Shown in pieces: positions 18,733 to 33,700 of a stretch of 64,000 nucleotides of DNA. The notes beneath the pieces were generated by a model, which was given only the letters and a program-made list of their open reading frames with translations, ran no database searches and had not been told where the DNA came from. Each line of letters begins with the position of its first letter. Position 1 is the first letter of the stretch. The DNA is from Branchinecta lynchi (Eukaryota; Arthropoda; Branchiopoda; Anostraca; Branchinectidae). The position numbers and the translations under genes were made by a program. The stretch spans positions 11,656,212 to 11,720,211 of the forward strand of contig JAKZAP010000021.1 in NCBI GenBank assembly GCA_023053575.1, read 5' to 3'.

Positions 18733-21700
18733 CTGCAACAAAAATAATTAATCTTTAGCTGCGATGGTCCGGTTCGCAGTCAGCTTGGGCTGGAGGAATA
18801 CTTGAAGCACACGGAACACGCATCATTTTCTATCTTTCGGCTGATTTGTACTTGGCCTTTCGGTATAGCTTCAATTACCGTATAGTAACCACGTAGAGGC
18901 TTTACGACGGGTCACATTTTAGAGGGTCACGTAAATGACTTTAGTGGAGCTCTTTAGCGGGGATTTCAAGCATCTGTCTCCAAGGCTGCGATTTTTGCGC
19001 CACTTATACTGCACAGTAAGTAGCTGACCAGAACATGTCTATTCCCATTTTCCTCGGGAGAAATGTTACAATCGGCGACACCAACTTTTGAATTATTTGC
19101 ACTCCTTCCTCGTTTTCCTTCTCGAGAATATCATATGATGGGTCATAAAGGATGTCACCTACATCAGAATATGGAAGAGCTGTCTTCTCGGTGTACAAGA
19201 AACAGGATCAGTTTTTTCCGATAAGGTCAACCCCGGGCAAGAGTCAGGATTCTGTTGAAAAGACCATACAAAATGAAGTATTTCCAACTTGCATCCATGA
19301 ATGAATGAATGATGAATGATTCATTTGCACATTAAAGCCATCCGGCCATCATGCAACAAAACGTGAACAATCTTACATGCGCATATACACACTAACACAC
19401 TCTTAATATTTTTAATTTACACTGAATACTTTATTAGCACTAAAAACACAATTTCCCCATCAGAAGAAGCCTTTCCGGTGTTTAAAAGCTAACCTGAGGA
19501 ACTTCCCAATAATTCTTATTTCTTTAAAATCTTTACTTCCCATCATTTTAATAATCCATTTCTGATCAGTTCCACCCACCCCGAAAATCTCCTCCCTTAG
19601 CCCCGCCCCGTAACTCTCTACAATCACACAAAAGGTGGCATATATCCTCGTTCATTTCTCCCCACATAGGACAGAAGTAGTAAGGACCCGATCTTTCTTC
19701 TTTTTTCCATAACATCAATAAATTGAGCGGTGCATATAAGCTGCAACTCCACAGGGGGAACGCAAAGTTACGTGGTTTGGCTCGGGTGTAGGAACGTGTA
19801 ATACCAGACCTGGACTCAGCATTTTCTGGAAGCACCACATAGTGCTTCTGCTTGGATAGTCTGAGAAAGTTGACCCCTTTACAACTAAGCTAGACTTACA
19901 GAAAATTACACACGGCTTCGGCTGTTTTAAGCCTCTTTCCATGCCTTGGACAATAATCTTGGCAAAATTTGAATAGCCTGTCTCCGGACAAATAAATTTC
20001 TCTGAAACGATGTCCCTTAAAGTCTAACTGAAAAGACAACTTGTTTTGGTGTCATTTAACTGAATACACTGAATAAATTGGATTCTGCTGAGGGATTTTC
20101 TTATTTTTCAATGCTACTTTTTCGGACAACTCGATACGACTAATTCTCGAAAATTTTTCATCGGGGAGGTTTCTACTTACGATTCCTTGTTGAACCACGG
20201 GTGCAACCAACAGATCCCTTCCGAACAGATACTCATTGTCAGCGGTGAACAAAGTTGGATCTGCATAGTGCAGGAACAGTGGTCTCATTGCTGGTAATCC
20301 TGGAATAGGAGTGGAACGTGTTGGGAACTTAAAAATGAAATGATGGTTTAATCCTAATATCTTTAAATACATAAAAATAGCTTTGGATATGTCAATTCAA
20401 ATAAGGATACTTCAAGCAAAATCAATAAATCCGACTGGTCAGTACTTGACTTACTGTCATTGGAAAAACGCCGGCATGAACTAACTGTCAGATTTGGACT
20501 GAAATGTCTTGAATCACCTTTCCACCGTCGACTACTGCCAGACTTCGAAAACCCTATTGCTGACGGACCGAGGGCAAGAAGTCAAGAAAAGACAAAGAGT
20601 TGTCAACTGATATGTTCTTACCCAGCGACTAGTACGCAACGTTACATCAAGTCATTTGTCCCGTATTTACTGATTATTGTAACAGAGCAACGCTAAATGA
20701 AGAATAATCTTTATGTATTCAGTATCATCCTTGCTCCGACTCTGGACTTCCCAAGTTCCGGACCTGAATGAGCGCTATCCCTCTATCGGAAACTTCGTCA
20801 TTCTCGTTCGATAAACAAGCTCTGTGGCACTATTTAACACACATGGTGCACAAAGTCTCGGGTTTATATAAGCCCCTGCTCAGTATTTACGGAAAAGATT
20901 TTTCTTTTTACAGCGCCGGTGCAGAGACACAAATTCTTATCATTATCTGTTCTTAACTCGGTAAGCGACTGCATTTTTTACATTTGTTTCGATTTATTTA
21001 GAATAGAGTAGAGGCACTCTTGCGGTCCCCCAATTCTCATACATTCTCATATACGTAGTCCTTACTATTTGACTCCATGATCGAATATATTGTAACACAA
21101 ACAAATTGTATATAATATTAGTAATAATTTATTATTGAACAAATTAAGAAACCAACGTTGTGTATTGGATGAAGATACTACTTGTATGTTAGTGAATTTT
21201 TATTGACATTTTCCTATGATATTTTTCGCAATGAAATTTTTTTGGAAGAATAAAGTGAATTTGAATACAATTCAATTTTTTCAATTTCCTTTATTTAACG
21301 GTTTTCGAAAACCATAAAAAAAATAAGACACTGGCAACAAACAGTACACTAAACTAAATCAGTCAAGTCGAACGGGCTCCAGGTGGAGCCTGGGTCACCC
21401 GTAGAGACCGCTCCCATTCCAGCCACACAGGCAGGCACTACCTCAAAAGCGGGGCAGATGCAGTCCGCACAAGTGGATTAGACAACCTGAGAATCCTGTC
21501 TCAGGTTGTCTGAGAATCCTGTGCCGCAAAGAAATACATGTGAAGTTCAAACTTACTACTTTCGGTAACTTCTCTGATGACTTCTGCCCTGTATGGCGTC
21601 AGCGCTTTGAAAACCTTCGTCATCTTCGCGAACGCTGCCAAGGTTTCATTGCTAGAGTAGACTTGTTCATTCAAGGTCGGCTTGTTGCCTGAAAAGGAAT

Positions 21701-24700
21701 GGAGGTATATATAGACTGTGTTCCATCCTACTTACCGTAGTTACTACGCATGACGTCACGAATTCTGTTTTTTTTTTCCTTCAAGGCTGGAACGATTTTT
21801 CTATTTTTCAGCAGGATATCATGCCATGGATGAATCCGACCAATCACGTTACAGAGATCCGTAGCTACTACGCTCCCGAGCGTAGTAAGCAAATAGTTAC
21901 TATTAGTTACTATTTCGAGAAGGTTGGAACGGTCAGCGTAGTAACTTTTGGCGAGGATGGAACGGAAATAGTAAGTAATAGTTACTATTTGTAGAAGGAT
22001 GGATCACGCTCATAATCGGGCCTGCAATTTCAAATGTTTTGCCTTCTCCAGCTTCTATTTTCTCCTGTACTGTCGTTTGAGTGGTTGTTGTTTCTCGTCC
22101 ATCACTTTCATGTTTTGGTACAAAAGTTGAGTTTCAAAAGAAGTTATGATGATAACAGATGGAGCCAGCTCTTTATTGTGGTAGTCGGAATAACCTCTCG
22201 GGAATGGAATCAGTAATAGCGAGGACAGACGTTACCATTCTGACGGGAATTTCTGCTGAAAAGGTAGTTGTTGCCACGTATGATCCTCACGACCACCATA
22301 AGTAAATTGTAACGATCATAACTTATCGAGGGGCTACCCACTCCCCTGCACCTGCTATACACCCTTTTCCGGCAACTACCGAAACCAGCAGTTCCGACAC
22401 CATAAATACTCTTGATGTAAAACTCTCCTTGACGATGCAAAATCGCCGTCTACCTAGCAGAAGCGCCACAGCTGTCCCCAACGCATCGCCGTCATTGGTT
22501 GACACAGGATTTGAATTTGTGAGTTTGAGTCGTTTGTGCGACGTTTTCTCATTCTTCCTGATGATCACTGGCGTGTTTTGGACTTGGTCATATAACCGAG
22601 CAGATAACACGTGGCAACCGGTGCCGCCACCGGCCGGGCACCGTGGCACCTGCTGTATACTAAAATCAAGAGTGTGCAACCCCTAGTAACTGACGTGGAA
22701 CGCAAATGATGAGAGGGAGGAGCTAACTTTCTTATCATGCTGGAAGCTGAAAAAATCATAACAGGATCGTAATCCTATCTGGTAATAAATAGGTGTGACG
22801 CAACCTATGTGCTTCTTCAAGTTCAATGGGTTTATTAACAAATAAGAAGATAAATCACACATAATCAGAAACTCAGTCCATTCTTGGACGCCGAGAACCA
22901 CAAAGAACCACAATTACTTTTGGCTCTTTTCAATCAATCAGCAAGTTTATTATCCAAATAGCTTAAAGCTGGAAGAGGAATAGTTACGAAATAGAATAGT
23001 AATTTATTCACTCACACTTTCACGGTTACAAAACCAAAATTGGTGAGTACTGTCATAACATAAACATTTAAAAGCACGTACAAATGGTCAAAGGCTATTT
23101 AAAATTTCAACAATCTTTGGTATAAAACTGTTTTGGTAACGGCTGTGTTTGGCCGCTACTGGTTGGAATATTGGGACCTTAGAAGAGGAATAGTTACGAA
23201 ATACACAGACACGAAATAAATTAACATTACACTTACAAGATCTGACCCGAGAAACGACCAGAAATAAAATGAGAATTGCCAGGACATCGAGAAAACTGAT
23301 TGCCAGTATTCCACTCGGGCCAACGCATGGAAGACGGGAGGGGAGGGGGGGATAGATGGGCCATCTGGAGACAACACATTAGTTGTGTGCTTGCAGATAC
23401 CATGGTATCTGATACCACGGTATAAACTCGTTTCTGTAGTTATCGTGGTATCTGGCCAGTTATCGTGGTATCTCATATTCAGATACCACGGTTCGACCGT
23501 GTGACTGATCATGGTATCTGGAAAAGTCATCTAACTTTCGTAAACTTTTGTCGAGTTGGTGGGAAAGAAGTTTGGCACTTGAGGCCTTTTTCCGCGACAC
23601 AATTTTGGGCCACACACTTCCGAGCGTTTGTCGCGGAAACACGATTGTGTACCACACAGTTGAGCCACTAGTTGAAACTCGGGGAAACGCCGTTTGGTCT
23701 ATTTTTTTGGCGGTAATTTCAAATATACGAAAATAAAAATAAAATTCATGTAAAATCTCAATAAATACAACTCCAGGCTTATTTCCTTACCATTCGGTAC
23801 AAAAAGCATCCTCAGTTTTAAGTCTATATACTTGAAAAAGTGTTAACTTTATGGTTTAGACACTATTTTACTGCTTAATTTGAATTTCGCGCCAGAATCG
23901 AGCCACAAAACCGACAATCACCTCACCAGTGTTTGTCGAATTTGAGCCACAAAGCGAGCCACGAAAATCTTGTCGGTCGCGGAAACACACTTGTGGGCCG
24001 CACGAAAGACCTCGGAAACACTCTTTTTGAGCCACAGTCGACCCACAAACTGTTTGTGGGAGCACGGAAAGACGCCTTTAGTGATGGGACTGAATATCAG
24101 TTTTTCTTTTGGGATGACTTCGCAAAGCGCAATTTTCCGAACTGTCGTTTTTGCATAGCAACCGTATATCAGATACCACGGTAACTGCAAAAATCGACTA
24201 ATTGCAGATCCAGTTACCGTGGTAGCAGATACCACAGTATCTGCAAAACGCAACTATTATCTTTGCTCCAGAAATTTTTTAAAGACTATTTCTTGCCTAA
24301 GAGCATTTGGTCCGCCTTACTTTTTGCCAGTGGCCGGCCTTACCTTCGTGTGTCCTCATGAGTGGTGTAAACGCAGCAAGTTCTGCCCATCTTAGCAGCA
24401 ACTCCTGACTTCTTTTGAGAACGAGGTCAATAGTTGTATACCCTCCAATATCACTATGACTGAGGCCAAATCCTGACATCCCCAAAGAGAGAGCTGAAAA
24501 AATTAGGCCGTCGGTTAGATCTACACTCAGGGTTGCCTCATCAAACAAATTTGGATACTTACTTTTGGCCCAAAATGGAGAGTGAACTGGGAGTGAAAAT
24601 TTATCATGAAGAAACGTGAAATGGCCACTTTTGGTCAGAATCACTGCTGCAAAAGACATTTCTCGACCTTTTCTGAAACAGAGTGATTTTATATCATACG

Positions 24701-27700
24701 TAGGACAAGAGTGACAAGACAAAATTAGAGTGACATTTCACACCATCATGCGACATGTGGCAACCATGCCTACACTGAGACTGAGACTGGTTAGATGAGT
24801 ATGTCGGGTGGGTCTGGTAAGGCTACGCACAGGGTCGGATTTACACATTTCTACGCCCTAGGCCAAAGCACACAATTTGCCTCCCCCCCCCCCTCCTTGT
24901 CAAAAAGGATTTCTATATCCTCTGTCTCAGCACGCGTAAACAAGGTCGAAAACTGGCGGGATCACGATCCGCAAAGTCGCAGTGAAGAGAAGCGATTCGC
25001 TCTCTGCATTGCATCGTTTTGTTTCTTCACCATCGGTTAAACACAAGAGTTGTGAACCCATCGAAGCTTTCAAAATAGTACGTTCTAAGAAGAATTTTTT
25101 CTTCAAGAAAACTGCGACACATTTCGTAATCCCATGACCATCATGATTTTCTTCACTGAAATCTGTTAACCGTCAACAGCATTTTATGTGGCCTTTTCGA
25201 AATAATACTGAAAAATTTGTAATTATTTATTCTGTATATATGCCCCCCCCCCCCTTTATTGCTGTGCCCTAAGCCAAGGCCTACATGTTGTCCTTATGGT
25301 TGGTCTTATCCTCGTGGAAAATCCGGCCCTGGTTACACATTGCGGAGATTCGGCACCGGCAGGGGCGTCACGACTGGGTGGAGGGGGAACTCCCCCCCCC
25401 TCCCAATGGTGTTGGCCAGTCGGTAAAAATAACCGAGGTGGCGCGAAGCGCCACGATTTTTCGGCAAAACAGTTGATTTTTTTCGATGAAAACAGTCGTT
25501 CGTCAAAATAGTCGGTTTTTCTGAAAATCAGTGGATTTTTCAGAAAATCAGTCGATTTTTTTTTAAATGTAATTTTTATTGTTGAAAACAGTCGTTTTTT
25601 CTGCATAAAAAGTCGGTAAAAATTAACAGCCAGTCGGTAAATCCCTCGTCCCCCCCCCCCCCCCCCCCAAGCATTTTGGCTAGCAACGCCTCTGGGCACC
25701 GGACCCGGTTCTTCTGTGCTAATAACCGCTTCGCGTGAGATTTTTTACGCTGGAACCGAACATTTCTTACGTGACGCTGATACTGATAAAGCACGACAGC
25801 ACTTTTTTGTCAGCTTTTTGCTTCTTTCTATCAGAGTATACAAATATGGCTTACCCGCTGGGATGACAGTTGGTAAGCCGTCGCCAGAGCTCCAGTCGAC
25901 ATTTTGGTCACCTGCCCATACCATTACTTGCTCTCCTTGAGCTCCTCTGTATCCTGACCTCATCCATGCGACGACTTCACCCTCCAAGCCAGCCAACTCC
26001 AGTGCACGCCTGTAATCAATTCCTAACTAGTTAAAGCACATAGGACATCATTCTTTACCTTTCCACTGATTTAAGGGCACTTCTGGCGATCTGGAAAGCT
26101 CCGGTGGTTTATACGCTTGCGACTCGGCTAAAAATCGCTTCGCTTTCCAAGCCTGTTCTTGCACTCCCCAAGTTTTGGAAACTGAAGTGGGTCCTCCCTC
26201 TACTGGCAATCATAAGTCCGTCGTAACCGTGCTTGTCCGGACCCGGCGTCCTCTCATTGGATGAAAACCGCCAAAATGGCCACTTACGAGCGTTACGATC
26301 ACCCACTTGACATGGAAAGTGAATCCTCTCCCTACGTGGAAAGTGGCGAGCCTGCGAGAATACTCTTGATGATCATCTCTGCTTGCCGATGCAAAATCTC
26401 CGGCCTCTCCGGGTACCTAGCGGAAGAAAGGAAGAAGTCGTGTCACAGCTGCTCCCAAAGATCGCCGTAATTCTTGACACAGGATTTGAGTATTGATTTT
26501 GAGTAGTTACGGAGACGCTTACTCCTTCTTCCTGGGGATTACTGGCGTGTTTTGGACTTAAGTCGTATAAAGTATTTGTAAAGCGCAACAGAATCGCGAC
26601 CACTTTCCATTAGTTCTGGCGCTTGGCGGATTCTCGCTTTTCTTTCCAGAAATGGAATACAAGAGAGCGCCAGAACCGCCCTTTATACTTGTTTTTTAGC
26701 TTACTTCACAAGGTCACTGATTAACCACTGTAAAAAAAAATCTTGCAGTATTTGCTAGAGGGATTAATCTTGTCTCTAAAAGATAATATTATCTCTAATT
26801 CGGATTAATCTTATCTCTGTAGAGATAAGATTGATCCCAGCAGCAAATACTGCAATTAACTTTAATCCTTCCTCGGAGAAACTTTTTACAGTGCATACAT
26901 GCTTCCAAGTTAACCAAGTAGAGGTCTTAGGGGTTGGCCTGATACCTGTTTATGGGAAATTCAAATCGGTGATCAAGCCAGAGCTAAATAACACTAGGGA
27001 GTAGCGGCAAGACTTTGAAAAAAGTTATACAGGTTCAGTATCAGGTTTAGGTTCTATAATGATAAACTAAATAACAAAAGGTTCAGATCCCGGCTGAGAA
27101 GACAAATGTGTTATGCACGGGATGGAAAGACTTCTTTAACTAAATACAACATTTATAATTCATACTAATAGAAATATGTATGTTCTCCCGTCATACCCAG
27201 TCCCCAACATCGCCCGGTGACACGTCCAGCGAAACCAACAATAATAACACACATTCGAAGCGATACTGAACCTATTAAAACTCAACCAGTTTCAGTTTCA
27301 TTGGACTAATCGGTCGTGCACGAGCGCTGGCACCGCTCCTGTTTCCTCGATGTATGCAGACCACAACTTCGGTTTACTATACGTTTCTAAACGCGAAAGT
27401 TTTCCCCGCTATAAATGCCGCAAGTGTAATGGGTTGCACTATCTGTATGACCTGTTTGCGACAGTGTTGCGACACTGATTTTTTTAACTGTACTAGACAT
27501 AGGTCTAAAAATATACTTCCCGGGAAAAAATGTACCAGACTCCTAACAAAAATTTTCCGTCGCGCTACACGCGAATCTTCCTTCGCAGTATTCCACTAAT
27601 CTGTACAATAACTTTATTTTCGCTGATTTGTCTCTCTTTCCTCCCATTGGCTCCCATTTTCTTTTCTATAATACTTTTTCCGCACCTTTGTGTCTTTGGG

Positions 27701-30700
27701 GATACAGCTTGGCAGTGTAAAGTCCCCTCGGTGGAAGGAGGGGAAGTATCCTTACAGCAGGAAGGAGTGCTTAGGACCAAAAGTGCCGATCGGGGTAAAT
27801 TAGTTCTTCCAAACATATGTAGCTATGAGCTGGTAAGTCACACAAAATCTGCCAGAAATGAAAAGTGGTTGGATCGCGACTAGATCCTTGAGCCATACGT
27901 ACACAGAAATGCCTCTTCCAAGTTATAGCTCTTGGTAAATCACCAAACTTAGTACGATAAGTCAAGTAGTCAAGTTCTTTTTCTTAGTTTTAGAGAAAAT
28001 ATACTGAATTTGTAACAGTTCGACGTAACTGTACTGATTTTCCGACTTTAAAAAAAAATGTACAGATGTACAGTACAGGTCAGAGAAAAAAGTACTGAAT
28101 CTGGTATAAACTGTACCACCCATCGCAATACTGGTTTCCGAAGCAAGGAAAGCATATCTGCTTATTTTTCTCTGAATCAAGCCCAAGGCGAAAATTTCTG
28201 GCAATACTTAAATTGCACAATGAGTGCTGACCAGACATTTTCCGTCTCAGTTCACCTTGCTAAAAATTTGATTGGTAAAGTTTTTGATCGCGTGTGTTCT
28301 GAAATTGGTAACTAGAACTGTCAGAATATTATTTTGCACTTCTTCCTCTTAGTTTTAAATGACGTTTAAATGACGTCTTCGTCGTCACTTTTGACGTCAG
28401 CGGCTTCCAGCTGAGTGTTCGATCCTCAGGACAAAACGTTTTGCTCAAAAATATGCACGGCAAAAGGAGGAAAGACTGATGCGACCCCGGATCGGAAACA
28501 AACTAGACCTACGTTGCCTGGGCAACGTGAAGTGTTGCGGCAACCTTTGTCCGGCTTCGCCGACTAAAGTGTTGCGAGAGCAACACTTTGGTTTTGTTTC
28601 TTCCCTGTCGGTTAAATGCTGAAGTTGCCGACTTATCGAAGCTTTTAAAAGGTATGTTCTGTAAAAAGAATCATCACATGATCAAAAGCTATTGTTCAGC
28701 GTTGTAAAAACAACAACAATACAGCATCGGAAGAAGGGACTAAATTGACATCGCAGTCAGTTGAACTTTAATCCTTTTCAATCGTAGACATCGTAACGGA
28801 TGAAAACTTGGAATAATAATCTAGTTGGTATTATAAAGCTATCCGTAACTTTTCAGGACTAAAATACCGTAGATGACACTATTAACTATTACGAAACTAC
28901 CTCATTGTTTGTACCCGTTGCGTAAACAGTTAATCCTAGGTTACAGCGATAGACCACCGATACAAACTTTCTACCGTCAGGTTTATAGAAATCGAATACA
29001 ATGTGCACCAATTTACAAAAGTTCTAGCCCCTCGTGAACCGATTCTTACTTACAAGTCTCTCTCCCGTGATATACATCCAGTTCACCGGATAAAAATAAT
29101 GGGTACACTAGCGAGCAGAAGTTGTAAACCCCTCATCCCTGAAGATGATTGTAGCATAACAGCCGCTTATTACTTACAAGCCCCTTGCATGTCTTACAAT
29201 TGGGAACGAAATGGTTCTTACCATCGAATACACCGGAAACAAATAACAGGTACACCAACTAGCAAAAGCTGCAAACCCCTCATTGCCGAAGATGATTATG
29301 AGCCAACAGTTGACTGTTACATACATGTCCCCTACATGTCTCACAACTGATATCGCCTATTTTTGGTTTCAGTGTGTACGTTACTACTGAAGTTGTCAAC
29401 CCCTTTAAACTTTCAAACTGGTTTTGTTTCTTCGCTGTCGGTTAATGCTGAAGTTGTCAACTTATCGAAGCTTTTTAAACGGGATGTTCTAAAAAAATTA
29501 ATCATATGATCAAAAGGTATTCTTCAGCGTTGTAAAAACAACAACAAAATAATCTAGGAAGAAGGGACTAAATTAACTTTGCAGTCAGTTGAACTTTATC
29601 CTTTTCAATCGTAGACATCGTGACGAATGAAAACTTGGGACAATATCTTATATAATCTAGTTGGTTTTATAAAGCTATCCGTAACTTTTCGCCGGACAAG
29701 TAGTTCCAGAATTCAGCCGAAACCGAAAAATTGGCAGGAGTAAGGAAAGAAGTTTCGATCTGTTTTGTCAAAATAGATATGGCTTATAGGGGCAAGCACA
29801 CATGCTGAACCCATATCTGAACTTGGTTTTCTAAGATGATTAGATCTTTGGCCTTCATCTGTTTCTAAATTTTAATACTAAAAATGTTCAAGGAGTCTGG
29901 CGAAGACAAGACCCAATTGTCTGGACCAAATATTGAACCTTGGGATCCCATCGAAACCTTTGGTCTTGTTATAAAAAGACATGGGGATGCGTCCATCCTA
30001 GCACCCGTACGTGACGCTTCTGAAGTTGTGAACAGTTTGCTATAGACCCATCGAAGTCAGTTGAACTTTATCCTTTTCAATCGTAGACATCGTGACGAAT
30101 GAAAACTTGGGACAATATCTTATATAATCTAGTTGGTTTTATAAAGCTATCCGTAACTTTTCGCCGGACAAGTAGTTCCAGAATTCAGCCGAAACCGAAA
30201 AATTGGCAGGAGTAAGGAAAGAAGTTTCGATCTGTTTTGTCAAAATAGATATGGCTTATAGGGGCAAGCACACATGCTGAACCCATATCTGAACTTGGTT
30301 TTCTAAGATGATTAGATCTTTGGCCTTCATCTGTTTCTAAATTTTAATACTAAAAATGTTCAAGGAGTCTGGCGAAGACAAGACCCAATTGTCTGGACCA
30401 AATATTGAACCTTGGGATCCCATCGAAACCTTTGGTCTTGTTATAAAAAGACATGGGGATGCGTCCATCCTAGCACCCGTACGTGACGCTTCTGAAGTTG
30501 TGAACAGTTTGCTATAGACCCATCGAAGTCAGTTGAACTTTATCCTTTTCAATCGTAGACATCGTGACGAATGAAAACTTGGGACAATATCTTATATAAT
30601 CTAGTTGGTTTTATAAAGCTATCCGTAACTTATAAAAAAATACCATAGATGACACTACTAATTATTATGTTCATTGCTTTACATTTTCGTTTGTATCCGT

Positions 30701-33700
30701 TGTGTAAACAGTTAATCCTAGGTTACATTGATAGACCATTGACACAAACTTTCTAACCGTCAGATTTACAGAAATCGAATACAATGTGCACCCATTTGCA
30801 AAAATTCCTAGCCCCTCGTGAACCGATTCCTACTTACAAGTCCCTCTCCCGTGATATACATTAAGATAAGTTAACTGAAAACATTAAATTAACCGAACAC
30901 AAATAATGGGTACACCAGCTGGCAAAAGTTGCAAACCCATCATCGCAGAAGATGATTGTAGCATAACAGCCGATTATTACTTACAAGTCCCTTGCATATC
31001 TTACCATTGGGAACCAAATTGTTCTTACCATCGAATACACCGGAAACAAATAACAGGTACACCAACTAGCAAAAGCTGCAAACCCCTCATTGCCGAAGAT
31101 GATTATGAGCTAACAGTCGACTAATGTTGCTTAAAAGTCCCCTACATGTCTCATAACTGGTATCGCCTATTTTTGGTTTCAGTGTACCTTACTACTGAAG
31201 TTGTCAACCCCTTTGAAATTTTCAAACTGGTGTATCTCGTGAAGGAATTTTTGTACCAAAAAATGGATGACATATACTTTGATCAGCTCATCAGTGGCTA
31301 TCGATTGCCGTCGAAAAAAAATTCTACCTGTCTTAGTTCAAAAGCTGTCTTTTTTGCCGTAGGCCAACTTTCTAACGTCACGACTTAGAAAGGAGCAAAG
31401 GATAAGCTCTAGTTTCTTTAGCAATGAGAGAACTTTTGAAGTTTAGGAGGCACATCTGATACCGTTACTCTACCGCAAACCCAAGTGCCAAAAAAAAAAT
31501 ATGATAAACTCAGCTGAAATCGTCGCAGACATAGATAGAAACAATAGATGGCAGGACTTTCGGACCCGTGGGAAAAAGCCACTTTTTTGTCTCTGTAGAT
31601 TTTTCTATTTATCACTCAAAGAAGATATGTTGGCTGTAGGGCCGGGTAACTGCCGCATGTATTTAACACTTATAGATTTTAGTCCATCTTCAATTTGAAA
31701 CTGGTGCCTGCCTGCTTACGTGCTAGAACGGAGCTTTCCACTCGAAAGCAGAAACATCTTTTGATGAAACGAAAGATTCGCTACACAACTTCAAATGGTC
31801 CTATCTGACATAGGCTATACAACTCCACTTCACTTCGCAAACCGTAGGCTCTGGCTCGAGGACAAGCAAAAACCATCCTTATTGGCCCCAGGCAAGAGTT
31901 CTACGGAGCTTTCCAAAATGTAATGTCAGATTCATCAATCCGGCCTAAGGTCCACACTTTCCGTAAAACCCGCACAGGTTAGACCCTCCCCAGTTACCAG
32001 GAATAAAATGAAATCGGCGGCATAGGAAAAAAAAAAAAAAAAAAAAAAAACGAGGACAAAACCAAAGTGTTGCTCTCGCAACACAATAATGAGAAAACGA
32101 GAGTTTTGTGACTGAAAAATGTCGCTTACCTTACTGTGCGGAACTTTGACGTCATTTTTGACGTCAGCGGCTTCCAGCTAAGCGTTCGATCCTGATCAGG
32201 ACAAAACGTTTTGCTCAAAAATATGCACGGCAATTGGAGGAAAGACTGATGCGATCCCGGATGGGAAACAAACAAATGAGAAAATCAGATTTTTGTGACT
32301 GAAAATGTCCCTTACCTTACTGTGCGGGACCAGACGGATGGAATCAAGTTGTGCCTCTCCTCACCCGTTAGCTGAGCGTAAACTGGATCACTTGTCAGGG
32401 CATCGAGTGGGGTGTATTCGCCGAAGTCTGCCATGAACCCTCCAAATTTGAAATCGAGAATGTTCCTCTGAATGATCCCTGTACGGAAATAAAAATACGT
32501 AGCGGCCAATCACAGCTCAGTCTCTTATCCATTCGAAGATAAACTGGGTATTTTCATTAGCCCTTTAAACCACATTGTGTCTATAGTAGAAAAAGGCCAA
32601 GGAAGTCACATAGCTGTTCGAAGGAAAACCGGGCATCTCAGTCTTTACCGCTGAAGCATTCTAAAAAGAGTATTCCGACCTGATTAGCAGTAAGCGCGAA
32701 GCGGTGCTTGTTCTTGGTCAACAGATGAAAAACTCTGACTTTTCTCGATTCAAAGCTCAGTCAGTCTTAAAGCATCATCGAAGACTCATCGTTCCCTTCT
32801 CTGCAAGAGCTTGGTCACACTTGGCTCATTTCCTGGTGTTTTGAATTGCAAAAGTAGAAAAAAGAAAAAGAACAAGATACAACTAATTCTGAATGTTATC
32901 GTTTTAAATTCAGGAGATCAATTAGAGCAAAACAGCGTGTATAATTATGTTACAGGAACCCTAATTGACCCCTACTTGCAGTCTGCTCATTATCCCCTGG
33001 CTGCCACAAAGCCCATCGAATCTCACGTCCCCTAGGGATTTTCAGTTGTTTGTCGAATAGGCGGCTTTTTGAGCCCAGTGTGGCCAAGCTGTAAGACATT
33101 GTGTGACTTCGTTCGAACGTAATCTACACACATTCTTAAAGTTCAATCGAAAAGCCAGTTTGTTCGAATACATACATTAAAGTACACTGAATTATTTCCA
33201 TTCGGCTATTTTGATTTTTTCATCCTGGGCTCTGTGACGTTCAAAATATGCACACGTAGTGACGTTCAAAATATGCACTATTGCCCCGACAAGACAAAGT
33301 TCATCCAGACACGGAGAATTTGAATTTGAACAAAGACGTGCATTTCAGTTGATAATGAAGGGAAGCTCAACGAATTGTATCTCAGCGACTGCTGAATTCT
33401 AGATTGTCAGGTCACTTTTGAAGAAGCCTGTGATTTTGTGTGACCCCAAAAAAGGTATATTTTTGGCAATCATTTGCCCTTGTATTTGCTAAATCTTCCA
33501 AGCATAGATGTACAAGCACATAGAGGTACCACAAATCCAAAAGAAAAAGTTCATTTGATGAAAATCGATTATATGAATAGCGGAGAAACGACGTAACGCA
33601 TTTTCCTCGGAACTTCAAGCCTATTTAACTGGAGAAGCGATGGGTACTTAGACTGTCATACCTCAGGCAAACTATAAAGGATTTTCCATCACTCTACGTC

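Noticed and set aside
28383..32275. LTR retrotransposon bounded by 120-bp repeats
   Set aside because: No TG...CA ends, primer-binding site, polypurine tract or gag-pol remnants seen.
32319..32320. Earlier of two donors at the end of SQase exon 7
   Set aside because: It gives phase 0, which does not fit exon 8; the later donor fits phase and spacing exactly.
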